Shown: positions 14,953 through 24,160 of the stretch, piece after piece
Layout of the letters: each line of letters begins with the position of its first letter
Position numbering within the stretch: position 1 is the first letter of the stretch
Origin: DASXMX01 sp036794395
GTDB taxonomy: Bacteria; Planctomycetota; Phycisphaerae; Tepidisphaerales; Tepidisphaeraceae
Assembly: GCA_036794395.1 (NCBI GenBank)
Contig: DAIRGS010000049.1
Location: 1 to 32,405, forward strand
DNA: 32,405 bases
Direction: 5' to 3'
Notes under the pieces: generated by a model
Told to the model about the DNA's origin: nothing
What the model saw: the letters and a program-made list of their open reading frames with translations, nothing else
Databases searched by the model: none
Made by a program: the position numbers and the translations under genes

Positions 14953-17900
14953 TCAACGCGCGCCGGACTCGGCATCGCGGGCAAACCTCCCGAATTTCAG
15001 GGCCAGCGACGGCATCACGAGAAGATTGAGCGCCGTTGAGGTGACAAGCCCGCCGAGGATAACGATGGCCATCGGGCCTTCGATTTCACGACCGGCTTCC
15101 CCGGTGCCAAGGGCGAGGGGGAGCAGGCCCAGAGCGGTAACGAGCGCCGTCATAAGAATGGGAATAAGCCGCTCCGAAGCCCCGCGGAGGGCGGCCTCCG
15201 GACCCCACTCCATGCCTTCGAGGCGTACGAGATGCTCGAAGTGGGAGATGAGCATGATGGAGTTGCGCGTGGTGATTCCAAAGAGAGTAACGAAGCCGAC
15301 CATCGCGCCAATTGAGAGCGTACCGAGCTTGAGGGCCGCGAGCCATTCAGTGGGATGATGGAACAACAGTGAGAGAGCGGGCACGGTATGATCGGGGCTG
15401 GTGAGGATGATGGCGAGGATTCCACCGACCAGGGCAAAGGGCAGATTTACTAGAAGCAGGAGAAGGTTTCGAATATTGCCGAACACGACGGCCAGAAGAA
15501 TAAGAATTCCCACTCCCGCGATCGCGGAATGAACAAGCAGCTCATTTCGGGCCGCGGCCTCGGTCTCAGCTTCGCCGGCAAATTCGACGTAGGCTCCCTC
15601 GGGAAGTTCTATTTTCTCGATGGCCTTTTTCGCGCTGGCCACGAAAGTCGCGGCATCGACACCGCTCGGTTCGCACGTGATGGTCTGGCGGCGGCGTGCG
15701 CCTTGGCGGGAAATAAGGGATCGGCCCGTGTCCTGATACACGTCGGCCAGTTCCGAAAGCGGCACCCGCGCGCCTTGACGATTAGAAATCAGCAGTCGGC
15801 CCACCTGCTCGGGGAATTCCCGTGCGGCCGGTTCGAGGACCACCGACACGTCCGTGACTTCCGCGCCGAAATACGTTTGGCCGACCACTTCGCCCTGATA
15901 GGCCGCTCGAACGGCATCGAGCACGTCCATCGCGCGGAAGCCGAGCTGGGCGAGGCGCTGAGGTCTGGGGCGCACGACCAGCCGCGGTCCCTTCGGCGGA
16001 GTCTTGACGGCCACTTCTCCCGCGCCGGGGAGTTTGCGGATGGTGTCGGCGATATCGGGAGCCACGTCGTCCAGCTTGTCCAGATCATCGCCGAAAAGGT
16101 TAATGACCACGGCGGCCTTTTCGCCGGTAATAGATTCGCTGATGCGATCACCCAGGAAGGTGGTGACCACGGAGGTGATGCCAGGGTATCGCGCCAGGAC
16201 ATCCTTAATCTGCTTCTGGGCGACGGACTGGGCCGCGCCGGGAACGTTTTCTTTCAGATTAAGGTGAAACTCGCATTTCTCGGGTCCCACTATGTCTGTG
16301 CCCAGTTCCGCCCGGCCGATCTGCTGCGCGACAGATTGGACGTTGGGGATCGCCAGAAGATCGGTGGAAATGCGCTGGCCAAGCCGTCGCATCTCGGCCA
16401 GCGAAGTTCCCGGAGCGGCGGAAAGCTGAAGGACAAAGTGGCCCTCACGAAACTCCGGTAGAAATTCCTGGCCGAAAAACGGAAGCGTCGCAATGACGAC
16501 AACACAGATTATCGCGACCGCGGCAATGAGCCAGCCAGCATGATGCGTAATCGCGGCAAGCATTCGGGTATACGCGGCTTTAAGGGCGCGCTGAACGATC
16601 GGGTCGTGATCCGTCTTTACGCCATGACGGAAGAACATAAGCGCGAGTGCGGGCGTCAGAGTCAACGCGACAATCAGCGACGCAAGAATCGCGATGATGT
16701 ACGCCCACCCCAGCGGCGCGAAAAATTTTCCCTGGAGGCCCGTCAGGGTAAGGATGGGAACGAATACGAGGATAACCACGAACGTTGCATAAACGACAGC
16801 GCTGCGCACTTCGATGGATGCATCGAGAACGACATTGAACAACGGGCGCGGATTGCCCAGATGCTGATTCTCACGGAGCCGGCGGAAGATGTTTTCAATG
16901 TCGATGATGGCATCATCAACCACTTCACCCAGCGCGATGGCCAGCCCGCCGAGCGTAATGGTGTTCAGGCTGAAGCCAAGCTTATCCATCACCACGATCG
17001 CAGTGAGGAGCGAAAGCGGGATTGCTGTCAGAGAAATCACGGCAGCGCGAACATTGAACAGGAAGATAAAGAGTATGACCGAAACTAGAATCCCACCCAC
17101 GATCAGCGAGTGGCGGACGTTGTGAAGAGAGGCGGTGATGAAGGTCGCCGGACGATGCAGGCCCGCGTGATACCGAATTTCCCGACCCTCAATCAGCGGC
17201 GTCATTTCATTGAGGGCGGATTCCAGCGAGCGAGTCACTTCCATAGTGTTCGCGCCGTATTGGCTGGACAAGGTCAGCAGCACGCCTGGCTCACCCATGA
17301 TGACCGCATCGCCGACTTTAAACTGTGGATCTTCAGCAACGCGCGCAACATCCTTCATCCGAACAGTGCGGCCGTCCTGGCTATCGATCGGAACCTCGGC
17401 CAGCGTCGCGGCAGTAACCTCCGGGCTTTGGGTCTGAATCATGATGTGCTGATTGGCCCCCTCAATAAAACCCGCCCCGCGCACACCGATTGTGGATCTC
17501 GCGGCAGTAATGACATCCTGCAATGCCAGATCGTAAGAGCGAAGTCGGTCCGGAAGGACCTGGATTTGGATTTCACGCACATCCCCGCCGTACACGGTGC
17601 ATTTGGCCACGCCTGGAACGGAGAGAAGACGCGGCTTGAGCCTCCAATCCGCGAACGAGCGAAGTTCCATGGCCGATCGCTTATCGGAGGTAAGACCGAT
17701 CATGAGCAGGTCCATGGTGGAGGAGGTCATGGGCTCCATCTTGGGAGCCATGACTCCGACCGGAAGTTCGCCGGCCACTTGGGTCAGGCGCTCGGCCAGA
17801 CTTTGCCGCGCCCGGAAAATATCGGTGCCATCGGCGAAGACAACGGTGATGGCCGAGAGTCCCTGAATTGACTCGGAGCGGAGGGCGGTCAGCGCGCCCA

Positions 17901-18126
17901 GTCCATTGATCACCGTTTCCAGCGGGCGCGTGACGAGTGTTTCAACCTGTTCGGGCGCCAGCCCCGGGGCTTCGGTCTGAACAACGACTTGAGGCGGCAC
18001 AAAATCCGGGAACACATCGAGCTTGGCATGGTCGGCAACGTAGATTCCATAGCCAAGGACGAGGCATGCCAGCAGAAGCACGACGCCTCGATAACGCAGG
18101 GAGAATTCAACGAGGCGCGTCAGCAT
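14953..18126 (-). CDS. RND efflux pump, CzcA/CusA-type inner-membrane subunit
   Basis: A 1057-residue proton-driven pump, the inner-membrane part of a tripartite system exporting substrates (probably metal cations) across both membranes. N-terminal 'DVFPDFVPPQVVVQTEAPGL' and 'GLAPEQVETLVTRPLE' are heavy-metal-efflux RND signatures. Twelve membrane segments are expected: the first at residues 10-30, groups at ~340-540 and ~870-1040, and two periplasmic loops between. The proton-relay motif in TM4 is 'ALGEVVDDAIIDIENI' (residues ~398-412), with two adjacent Asp (404-405) and Glu411. This differs from classic CzcA ('DFGLIVDGAVIMVEN'), so the metal specificity cannot be named. It is last in the operon TolC-like > adaptor > pump, 65 bases after the adaptor gene. 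Start ATG 18126 with a weak GGA site. Confidence 0.93.
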   Translation of the reverse strand: MLTRLVEFSLRYRGVVLLLACLVLGYGIYVADHAKLDVFPDFVPPQVVVQTEAPGLAPEQVETLVTRPLETVINGLGALTALRSESIQGLSAITVVFADGTDIFRARQSLAERLTQVAGELPVGVMAPKMEPMTSSTMDLLMIGLTSDKRSAMELRSFADWRLKPRLLSVPGVAKCTVYGGDVREIQIQVLPDRLRSYDLALQDVITAARSTIGVRGAGFIEGANQHIMIQTQSPEVTAATLAEVPIDSQDGRTVRMKDVARVAEDPQFKVGDAVIMGEPGVLLTLSSQYGANTMEVTRSLESALNEMTPLIEGREIRYHAGLHRPATFITASLHNVRHSLIVGGILVSVILFIFLFNVRAAVISLTAIPLSLLTAIVVMDKLGFSLNTITLGGLAIALGEVVDDAIIDIENIFRRLRENQHLGNPRPLFNVVLDASIEVRSAVVYATFVVILVFVPILTLTGLQGKFFAPLGWAYIIAILASLIVALTLTPALALMFFRHGVKTDHDPIVQRALKAAYTRMLAAITHHAGWLIAAVAIICVVVIATLPFFGQEFLPEFREGHFVLQLSAAPGTSLAEMRRLGQRISTDLLAIPNVQSVAQQIGRAELGTDIVGPEKCEFHLNLKENVPGAAQSVAQKQIKDVLARYPGITSVVTTFLGDRISESITGEKAAVVINLFGDDLDKLDDVAPDIADTIRKLPGAGEVAVKTPPKGPRLVVRPRPQRLAQLGFRAMDVLDAVRAAYQGEVVGQTYFGAEVTDVSVVLEPAAREFPEQVGRLLISNRQGARVPLSELADVYQDTGRSLISRQGARRRQTITCEPSGVDAATFVASAKKAIEKIELPEGAYVEFAGEAETEAAARNELLVHSAIAGVGILILLAVVFGNIRNLLLLLVNLPFALVGGILAIILTSPDHTVPALSLLFHHPTEWLAALKLGTLSIGAMVGFVTLFGITTRNSIMLISHFEHLVRLEGMEWGPEAALRGASERLIPILMTALVTALGLLPLALGTGEAGREIEGPMAIVILGGLVTSTALNLLVMPSLALKFGRFARDAESGAR

Positions 18127-18191
18127 CTACAGTTCCGATTTCGCACGAATGTGAATTTGGGAGCAACAACGAATGGATGATTTTCCCGCGA

Positions 18192-19463
18192 TCAATCCGC
18201 CGCCCCGCCGCCGAACGCGGCATTTATTTCTTGAGACAATAACGCGGCCGCGCCCGTGACGACGATCCGATCGCCCGGCTTCACGCTTTCGATGACAAAC
18301 CAGCCGGCTGCATCGGGGATGGGGTGATCCAATGAAATTTCCTTCCGATCAAATCCCCCATCAGATGCAACCACATAAACCCATGCCTTGCCCAGATAAC
18401 GGACCACTGCGGACTTGGGAACGTTCACGCCCTTCAACGGCTCGCCCTCGGCCGAGACCGACGCAACGATTGGCGCCCCAGGACGAACAGACGGCATCGC
18501 TTCGCCAATATCTATTTTGAACAGCAACGCACGCTGGTGGCTTTTCGGATCGACCGCGGCGGCGATGCCGACAAAGACGCCGGTTAACGGTTTGCCTTCG
18601 AAACCGAGCGGAGTGATTGTTGCCTGCTTAATACTGGGCGGAAGGTCCTCACCCGGATGAGCGTAAACGCTTGCAAGCACATGATGGAAATCCACGACGC
18701 GCAGAATCGGCAAGCCGCTCTCCAGCGATTCACCCGGGCGGGCCAGCACCTCAACAACTTCGCCGGCTCGTTCTACTTCCAGAGGCAATGCCCCCGCTTT
18801 CATCTGCGGTGACGCGATCGCGGCTTTGACAAGCTCCACCGTCCGGTTCGCGGCTTCAACATGTGCTTGCTCAGTCTTTACTTTCGTGAGCGCTTCCTCA
18901 ACCACACGATCGGAGACGTTCTTCTCCTGCGCATTAAGCGCCTTCAGCCGCTCATACGATGTCGTTGCCGCCGCCAGCGTAATGTTGGCGGATGATGCAT
19001 CGGCCTGCGCGGTGGCCAGTTGCGTTTGCAGCGTAAGCTGCTGAGCGGCCAGTGCGATTTGATCCGCGGGAGCAAGCCGCTGCTGAATTTGCCCGATGGT
19101 GGTTTTGCCGGCAATGGTCTGGCCAAGTGCCGGCCAGGGCTTTTCCGGGCTCGCAACCAGCGTTCCAGCCGCCGGGGCGCGAAGCGTAAACGACGACTCC
19201 GGATCTTCCTGAAGAACGCCATACAATTTTATTTCCGGCGTGAATGTCGCGCCCTCAAGCGACTCGGATTTAATGCCCGTATGCTCAATCTCTTCGGGCT
19301 TGAGCTTAAGATGGCCGGGTGGCGTTTTCTTTTCGGTCTTTGCCGGTTCCGTGGTTGGTGGCGCGGCATCGGCGCTTTTGGCGTGAAGGTGGATCGTGAA
19401 AAAGATAACCGCGGCGCCACCCACGACCACGATCGCCAACGTCCATTTTTGAAATCGAGTCAT
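18192..19463 (-). CDS. RND periplasmic adaptor (CzcB/CusB-like)
   Basis: A 423-residue membrane-fusion protein linking the RND pump at 14953-18126 to the outer-membrane channel. One N-terminal anchor/signal segment covers residues ~7-26, followed by a Thr/Glu/Lys-rich linker with 'TTEPAKTEKKTPPG'. Lipoyl half-motifs are 'SSFTLRAPAAGTLVA' (~residue 90) and 'LEVERAGEVVEVLARPGESL' (~225). Between them is a helical hairpin rich in Ala/Gln (residues ~120-215: 'QLTLQTQLATAQADASSA', 'LTKVKTEQAHVEAANRTV'). The beta-barrel follows ('ITPLGFEGKPLTGVFVGI') and then the membrane-proximal domain ('VPKSAVVRYLGKAWVYV', 'VKPGDRIVVTGAAAL'). There is no His-rich metal-binding N-terminal extension. The start at 19463 overlaps the TolC-like stop (ATGA), and GGAAGGA lies eight bases upstream. 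Confidence 0.92.
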   Translation of the reverse strand: MTRFQKWTLAIVVVGGAAVIFFTIHLHAKSADAAPPTTEPAKTEKKTPPGHLKLKPEEIEHTGIKSESLEGATFTPEIKLYGVLQEDPESSFTLRAPAAGTLVASPEKPWPALGQTIAGKTTIGQIQQRLAPADQIALAAQQLTLQTQLATAQADASSANITLAAATTSYERLKALNAQEKNVSDRVVEEALTKVKTEQAHVEAANRTVELVKAAIASPQMKAGALPLEVERAGEVVEVLARPGESLESGLPILRVVDFHHVLASVYAHPGEDLPPSIKQATITPLGFEGKPLTGVFVGIAAAVDPKSHQRALLFKIDIGEAMPSVRPGAPIVASVSAEGEPLKGVNVPKSAVVRYLGKAWVYVVASDGGFDRKEISLDHPIPDAAGWFVIESVKPGDRIVVTGAAALLSQEINAAFGGGAAD

Positions 19464-20950
19464 GATAAAGAATCCTTCCGATGGGCCGAAGATTGAGTCG
19501 TCGCGGGTTGGCGCGGTTGTGTCGCGGGCGGGCTTATTTGCGTAGTGGGCAGCGCACCAGGCAGCGGCCGCTCAATCGCGTCTTCGATCGCGGAACGCGC
19601 CGCCCGGGCCTTCCGAATCGCATCAAGGCGAAGACGACGAGCGACGTTATGCTGAACTTCGAGCCCCGACACAGCCAGGCGATCCTGCTCCCCAATCTTG
19701 AGTGCCAGTTGGCTCACCTCAAGCTGACGCTGGATCTGGGCGATCTGAGACTCTTCATCTTCCAATTCAGCCAGCGCCGAGCGGTAGCGCGTAACGGCCG
19801 ATTCGGTCTCTGCGATGACCTGCGCCTGAAGAGCGAGAAATTTCTGCCCCGATTCCGCGCGGTGCGCGACGGCTTCACCGATCGCGCCGCCATTTTGATT
19901 GAGAATGGGCAGCGCCAGCGTAAGCCCGAGTTGGATCTTATTGACGGCCTGATCGAAGAGGTAGCCCGGCGTGAAATGCAAATCTGGATATTGCTTGGCG
20001 ATCTCCAGATGCAAAGCCGCCTCGGTCGCGGCATATTCAGAAAGCGATCGACGAATATCCATTCGGTTGAGAAGCCCGGCCGCCTGAAGCGCGCGGGCCG
20101 CACCGCGGTCAAGCGGTTCGAATTGATCAATACCCGGCCAGACAAATTGAGCGTCGCCCAGGCCGGATGTGGGCAGACCGATCGCCGAGGCAAGCTTATT
20201 GCGGGAATCTTCAGCGCGACCCAGCGCCGCAAGGCGCGACTGGCGCGCGGTAAGCAAATCCACGCGGGCGATATCCAATTCCGCCCGCCCCGCTTCGCCC
20301 GCCTTCAGCCGGATATCAAGGACGTTCAAATACGCACTTCGGCCGGCAACCTCTTGTTCCCAGAGTTTGGATTCCGCCTGGGTCAACAGAAAATCCGCCA
20401 ACGCATCGCGTAGCCGGCTGCGCACGTGCCACGCAGTTTCCGCCAGTTCCATTCGCCCGGCATCGGAAAGGGCCTCGGATTGTGCGATTCGGATCCGGCG
20501 CTTCCCGGCCGTTTCGATCGGAATATCCAGCGAGAATCCCCAGATCCACGGCGTTATTCCGCCGGGGTTGGTGGCATATTCAGGAGCAAACTGAATCGAC
20601 GGATTCGGCATTTCGCCGGCCGTTGCCCGTCCGGCTCGGGTGGCGGCCAGGTGGGCGCGGGCAACTTCCATATCCCGGTGGAGTAATATCGCGGCGCGGG
20701 TAAGTGAATCCAAATCCCACGCAAGCCCCGAGACATCGCTTCCCTGCGTGGTTGGCTCAGACTCGACCGGCGATGCGCCCCGCCGAATTTGATCGCGCAA
20801 TGCGATGCTGCCCAGCATGCGCTCATTGAACGCGCGCTCCGACTGCTCCGGATGAAGCGGCTCGGCGTGATAAGACACGCAGCTTGAAGATGACAGAATC
20901 CATCCGATCGCAAGAGCAGCGACAGGGCGGGCGATTCGATTCAGATGCAT
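19460..20950 (-). CDS. TolC-family outer-membrane factor lipoprotein (system 1)
   Basis: Outer-membrane channel of the first RND system. From ATG 20950 the protein (496 aa) starts with 'MHLNRIARPVAALAIGW' and a lipobox ending SSSC, so it is a lipidated OMF like CusC/OprM. The longer frame to 21022 is rejected because it runs through the remnant of another gene. Two repeated OEP domains are visible. The first is around residues 90-270 ('AILLHRDMEVARAHLAATRA', 'AGRAELDIARVDLLTARQ'). The second is around 280-460 ('LQAAGLLNRMDIRRSLSEYA', 'YPDLHFTPGYLFDQ', 'LGLTLALPILNQNGG', 'AEDSRNKL'-type coiled coils). The C-terminal tail is low-complexity (TQISPPATQPRQPATTQ). First gene of the operon with the adaptor and pump. 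It lies 22 bases after the stop of a truncated beta-propeller gene. Confidence 0.92.
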   Translation of the reverse strand: MHLNRIARPVAALAIGWILSSSSCVSYHAEPLHPEQSERAFNERMLGSIALRDQIRRGASPVESEPTTQGSDVSGLAWDLDSLTRAAILLHRDMEVARAHLAATRAGRATAGEMPNPSIQFAPEYATNPGGITPWIWGFSLDIPIETAGKRRIRIAQSEALSDAGRMELAETAWHVRSRLRDALADFLLTQAESKLWEQEVAGRSAYLNVLDIRLKAGEAGRAELDIARVDLLTARQSRLAALGRAEDSRNKLASAIGLPTSGLGDAQFVWPGIDQFEPLDRGAARALQAAGLLNRMDIRRSLSEYAATEAALHLEIAKQYPDLHFTPGYLFDQAVNKIQLGLTLALPILNQNGGAIGEAVAHRAESGQKFLALQAQVIAETESAVTRYRSALAELEDEESQIAQIQRQLEVSQLALKIGEQDRLAVSGLEVQHNVARRLRLDAIRKARAARSAIEDAIERPLPGALPTTQISPPATQPRQPATTQSSAHRKDSLS

Positions 20951-20972
20951 GTGAGATGCCGTCAAGCCCTGC

Positions 20973-21062
20973 TCATTGTGCGCTAACCTCGGCAATTCCA
21001 AAAGTTTGGCCGCCTTTTTCATCAGGAACGTTGCAGGGCATCAGGGCATGGTGTTTTTTCAC
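20973..21062 (-). pseudogene. Remnant: last 29 codons of a beta-propeller gene
   Basis: This 90-bp stretch encodes VKKHHALMPCNVPDEKGG followed by QTFGIAEVSAQ and a TGA stop. The intact beta-propeller gene at 27107-28111 ends in VKEHHALMPCNVPDGKGG, ETFGIAVVGAQ and TAA. By hand alignment 73 of 90 bases and 24 of 29 residues agree, without gaps, and the stop codons coincide. Similarity ends at the Val codon; the 23 bases further upstream separate it from the stop codon of the second RND pump. The remnant's stop lies 22 bases before the first TolC-like gene, as if the lost gene had headed that operon. At ~19% base divergence the two propellers were paralogues rather than a recent duplicate. Confidence 0.85.
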
Positions 21063-21085
21063 GTGAGAAGGCGATGATGCTCGAT

Positions 21086-24000
21086 TTAGGTTCCGACTTC
21101 TTTCGCTGCCAGCCGTCTCGGCTCCCGCGCCGCACCGACCAGGACGAGCAGCGCGGGAAGCACCAGCAGCACCAGCGGAAGCTGGACGATCAGGCCGGCG
21201 ATGATCGCGATCGCCAGCGGCTGGAGCATGCCCGATCCCTGTCCGATGCCCAGCGCCAGAGGCAGAAGGGCAAGGATGGCGGCGAGCGATGACATGAGGA
21301 TCGCGCGCATGCGGAAAGTTCCGGCGGCAATGAGCCGCTGTCGCGGCGCGCCTTCGTGGAACGCGTCGGCATATTCGGAATAGAAGAAGATAGCAACCTC
21401 GGTTACGTTGCCAACGATCATCACCATGCCCATGAGCGAGGAGACGTTCAATTCGGTCCCGGTGAGCCACAGCCCCACGAACACCGATCCAATCGCCAGC
21501 ACCGTGGTGAGCATGATTGAAATCGCGACGCGGAAACTCTCGTATAAGAACAGCAGGAGGAGGAAGACCAGAACGCCGGCGGCGCAGATCACGCGGAGCA
21601 AGCCCTTGAAGGCGATCTGCTGCTGCTCGTATTCGCCGCCAAGCGTGTAGCGGATTCCGCCGGGCAGGAAACCCTGCGCGTCCAGCACTTTTCGAACATC
21701 GGCGATGGTGGACCCCAGATCGCGGCCGACGGTGCGGCCGGTGACGGCAACGTACCGTTTGAGATTGTCGCGGGTGATCTCGGGCTGGCCGCTGATCATG
21801 GTGAGCTTTGCCACGCGTTTGAGCGGAAAAACATGGCCATCGGGCGCGCGCATCGGCAGGTCGAGGATATCCCGGGTAGTCCGGCGTACGCCGCGGGGCA
21901 CCCACACGCGCACGCCGACCAGCTTCGGCCCGCGCTGTACCGTCGTGGTGACGTTGCCGCTGAGAAGGTCGGAAAGGCTCCGGGTCAACGACTCGGGATC
22001 AACCCCTTCCAGCGATGCCCGCACGCGGTCCACTTCGACGTCCAGCGCGTCGCCCGCCGGAACGATTCCGCTGCGCACCTCGACGACGCCATCGATCTTT
22101 TCCAGGGTCCGCTGAACCTTCGTGGCAAGCTCGGTCAGTTGCTGCTCATTATCGGAATAGAGATTGACGACCACGGGCTGAGGCTTTCCGGTAAGGTCGC
22201 CGATCAGGTCTTCCATGAGCTGGGCAAGATCAATGTCAAGCCCGGGCACGGTGCGCTGGACCTTGGTCCGCACGTCGGTCATCACCTCCTCGATGGGCCG
22301 GCGAGGCAGCGGCTTAAGGCGAATGAAATAGTCGCCCATGTTGGATTCCTGGAGGTCTCCGCCGAGGCTGTAACCGGTTCGCCGCGAGTAGGTCAGCACT
22401 TCAGGTGTCGACTGAAGGATCGCCTCGACCTGCCGTAGTAGCCGGTCGGTTTCGGTGACCGATGCGCCTGGCGGCGCCACATAGTCGAGGATGAATCCGC
22501 CCTCGTCGACCGTGGGCATGACGCCCGACTTAAGGTGCCCGTAGGCGAAATACCCTAGCGCGCCGAGTGGAAGCACGATCAGCAGCACGATCCAGGCATG
22601 CGGCAGAACGCGCGCCATGAGCCAGCCATAAGCGCCGTGCGCGCGTTCGGTAAGGCGGCCGCCCTCGGCGCGATCCGCGTCCTTTCCGCTGAGCCAGGCG
22701 GCGGCGAGCACTGGAATGGCCAGCCAGGCGACGAAAAACGAAATGATCAGGCTCGAGGCCATCGAGAGCGACAAGGCGGCGAAGAACGCCCCAAAGACCC
22801 CGATCATGAAGGCCGGGGGAATGTGGATCACGATCGTAGACAGAGACGAACCGGTCAGCGGCTTAGTGAACTCATCGGTTGCGGCCAACACGCGGGCGCG
22901 GGCGTCGCCGCTGGCGTTGCCGCGAAGTCGCCGGACGATGTGCTCGGACATGACGATCGCATCGTCGATCACCAGCCCCACGGCGGCGGCCATACCGCCC
23001 AAGGTCATGATATTGAAACTCTGGTGAAGGATGTTGAGCAGGAGCGCGGTGATGGCCAGCACCACCGGGACCGCCAGGGCCGCGATCAGCGTCATCTTCC
23101 AGTCGCGCAGGAATAACAGCAGCACCAGCGCCGCCAGGATCACGCCAACGATCACCGCGTCTCTCACGCTGCTGGCCGAGGCGACGATCAGATCGCTCTG
23201 GTCGTACCAGCTGGTGATCTTCACGTCTTCGGGCAATTGCCGGCGCTGGGCGGCAATCATGTCGCGAACACCTTTGGCGATCTGCACGGTGTTGCCGCCA
23301 GGCTGCTGGTAGACGTTGAAGAGCACCGCCGGGCGGCCATCAGCGATCGAACGGGTGAATTGCGGCTCGACATTGTGAACCACCTGTGCGATGTCATTGA
23401 GCGTCACCACGCCCCCGGGCCCCGATTGCAGCACGGTTGCGGCCATTTCCTGCGTGTTCTTGAATCGCGTGTCGGTAACGATCAGGTAGAGCTTATTGCG
23501 GTCCTCGACGCGGCCGACCGCGGTCAGCACGTTCGCCGCCGAAAGCACTTTTGCCACGTCCGAAAGCGCCAGGTTGTGCGCCTGAAGCTTGGCAAGGTCC
23601 ACGATAATGCGGTATTCCTCGATCGCGCCGCCGGTCACGTCGACCTTGGCAACGCCGGTCACGGTAGATAGCACCGGCCTAAGCTGGTATTGGGCGAGGT
23701 CGTGCAATTCGCTGAGAGGGCGCGAATCGGAGGTCATGCTGTAGGCGATGACCGGAAACACCGTGGGGTCCATTCGCTTGACGTCGAAGACGGTGCCCGG
23801 CGGAAGGCTGGGCAGGAGCTTGTTCGCCTGCGACTGCGCCTGGAGCATGGCGGTGGTCATGTCACTGCCCCAGTCGAAGCTGAGCCAGATCTGGGACGAG
23901 CCGCGGCTGGAGGCGGATTGCACGCCCCGCACGCCCGGGATGGCGCGCAGGGATTCTTCGACCGGCTGCGTGACTTCGACGGTCATCCGCTCGGCGGGAC

Positions 24001-24160
24001 GGTCCCCCGCTTGCAAATCCAGGCGCAGACGCGGGAAGCTCACCTGCGGGAACAGAGACACCGGCACGCCCAGGGCGGTCACGATGCCCCCGGCCACCAA
24101 TGCCGCCAGCAGGAACAGAACCGATCGGGCATGGCGATGCGCCCAGGAGGCGGGACTCAC
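21086..24160 (-). CDS. RND efflux pump, second system
   Basis: A 1024-residue RND transporter, the inner-membrane pump of the second tripartite system. N-terminal 'ALGVPVSLFPQVSFPRLRLD' and 'PAERMTVEVTQPVEESLRAI' fit the family. The TM4 motif is 'AAVGLVIDDAIVMSEHIVRR' (residues ~392-411), with the essential Asp399-Asp400 pair of the HAE/multidrug branch. The usual 'VEN' after it is replaced by Ser405-Glu406-His407. Periplasmic segments ('GVVEVRSGIVPAGDALDVEV') and the second membrane bundle ('MGMVMIVGNVTEVAIFFYSE') are complete. The substrate is unknown; absence of CzcA-type motifs favours organic compounds. The start codon is GTG, overlapping the adaptor stop (GTGA), with GGGAGG six bases upstream. 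Last gene of its operon; it stops 23 bases before the remnant at 20973-21062. Confidence 0.93.
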   Translation of the reverse strand: MSPASWAHRHARSVLFLLAALVAGGIVTALGVPVSLFPQVSFPRLRLDLQAGDRPAERMTVEVTQPVEESLRAIPGVRGVQSASSRGSSQIWLSFDWGSDMTTAMLQAQSQANKLLPSLPPGTVFDVKRMDPTVFPVIAYSMTSDSRPLSELHDLAQYQLRPVLSTVTGVAKVDVTGGAIEEYRIIVDLAKLQAHNLALSDVAKVLSAANVLTAVGRVEDRNKLYLIVTDTRFKNTQEMAATVLQSGPGGVVTLNDIAQVVHNVEPQFTRSIADGRPAVLFNVYQQPGGNTVQIAKGVRDMIAAQRRQLPEDVKITSWYDQSDLIVASASSVRDAVIVGVILAALVLLLFLRDWKMTLIAALAVPVVLAITALLLNILHQSFNIMTLGGMAAAVGLVIDDAIVMSEHIVRRLRGNASGDARARVLAATDEFTKPLTGSSLSTIVIHIPPAFMIGVFGAFFAALSLSMASSLIISFFVAWLAIPVLAAAWLSGKDADRAEGGRLTERAHGAYGWLMARVLPHAWIVLLIVLPLGALGYFAYGHLKSGVMPTVDEGGFILDYVAPPGASVTETDRLLRQVEAILQSTPEVLTYSRRTGYSLGGDLQESNMGDYFIRLKPLPRRPIEEVMTDVRTKVQRTVPGLDIDLAQLMEDLIGDLTGKPQPVVVNLYSDNEQQLTELATKVQRTLEKIDGVVEVRSGIVPAGDALDVEVDRVRASLEGVDPESLTRSLSDLLSGNVTTTVQRGPKLVGVRVWVPRGVRRTTRDILDLPMRAPDGHVFPLKRVAKLTMISGQPEITRDNLKRYVAVTGRTVGRDLGSTIADVRKVLDAQGFLPGGIRYTLGGEYEQQQIAFKGLLRVICAAGVLVFLLLLFLYESFRVAISIMLTTVLAIGSVFVGLWLTGTELNVSSLMGMVMIVGNVTEVAIFFYSEYADAFHEGAPRQRLIAAGTFRMRAILMSSLAAILALLPLALGIGQGSGMLQPLAIAIIAGLIVQLPLVLLVLPALLVLVGAAREPRRLAAKEVGT

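Noticed and set aside
16540..17088. Long plus-strand frames opposite the RND pump genes (also at 15529, 17110, 21833, 23690)
   Set aside because: They are antisense shadows of GC-rich RND genes; composition is rich in Arg, His and Gly, with no ribosome binding site and no family likeness.
20951..21022. N-terminal extension of the first TolC-like protein (start at 21022)
   Set aside because: The extra 24 residues are a translation of the propeller remnant in another frame, and they would bury the signal peptide and lipobox.
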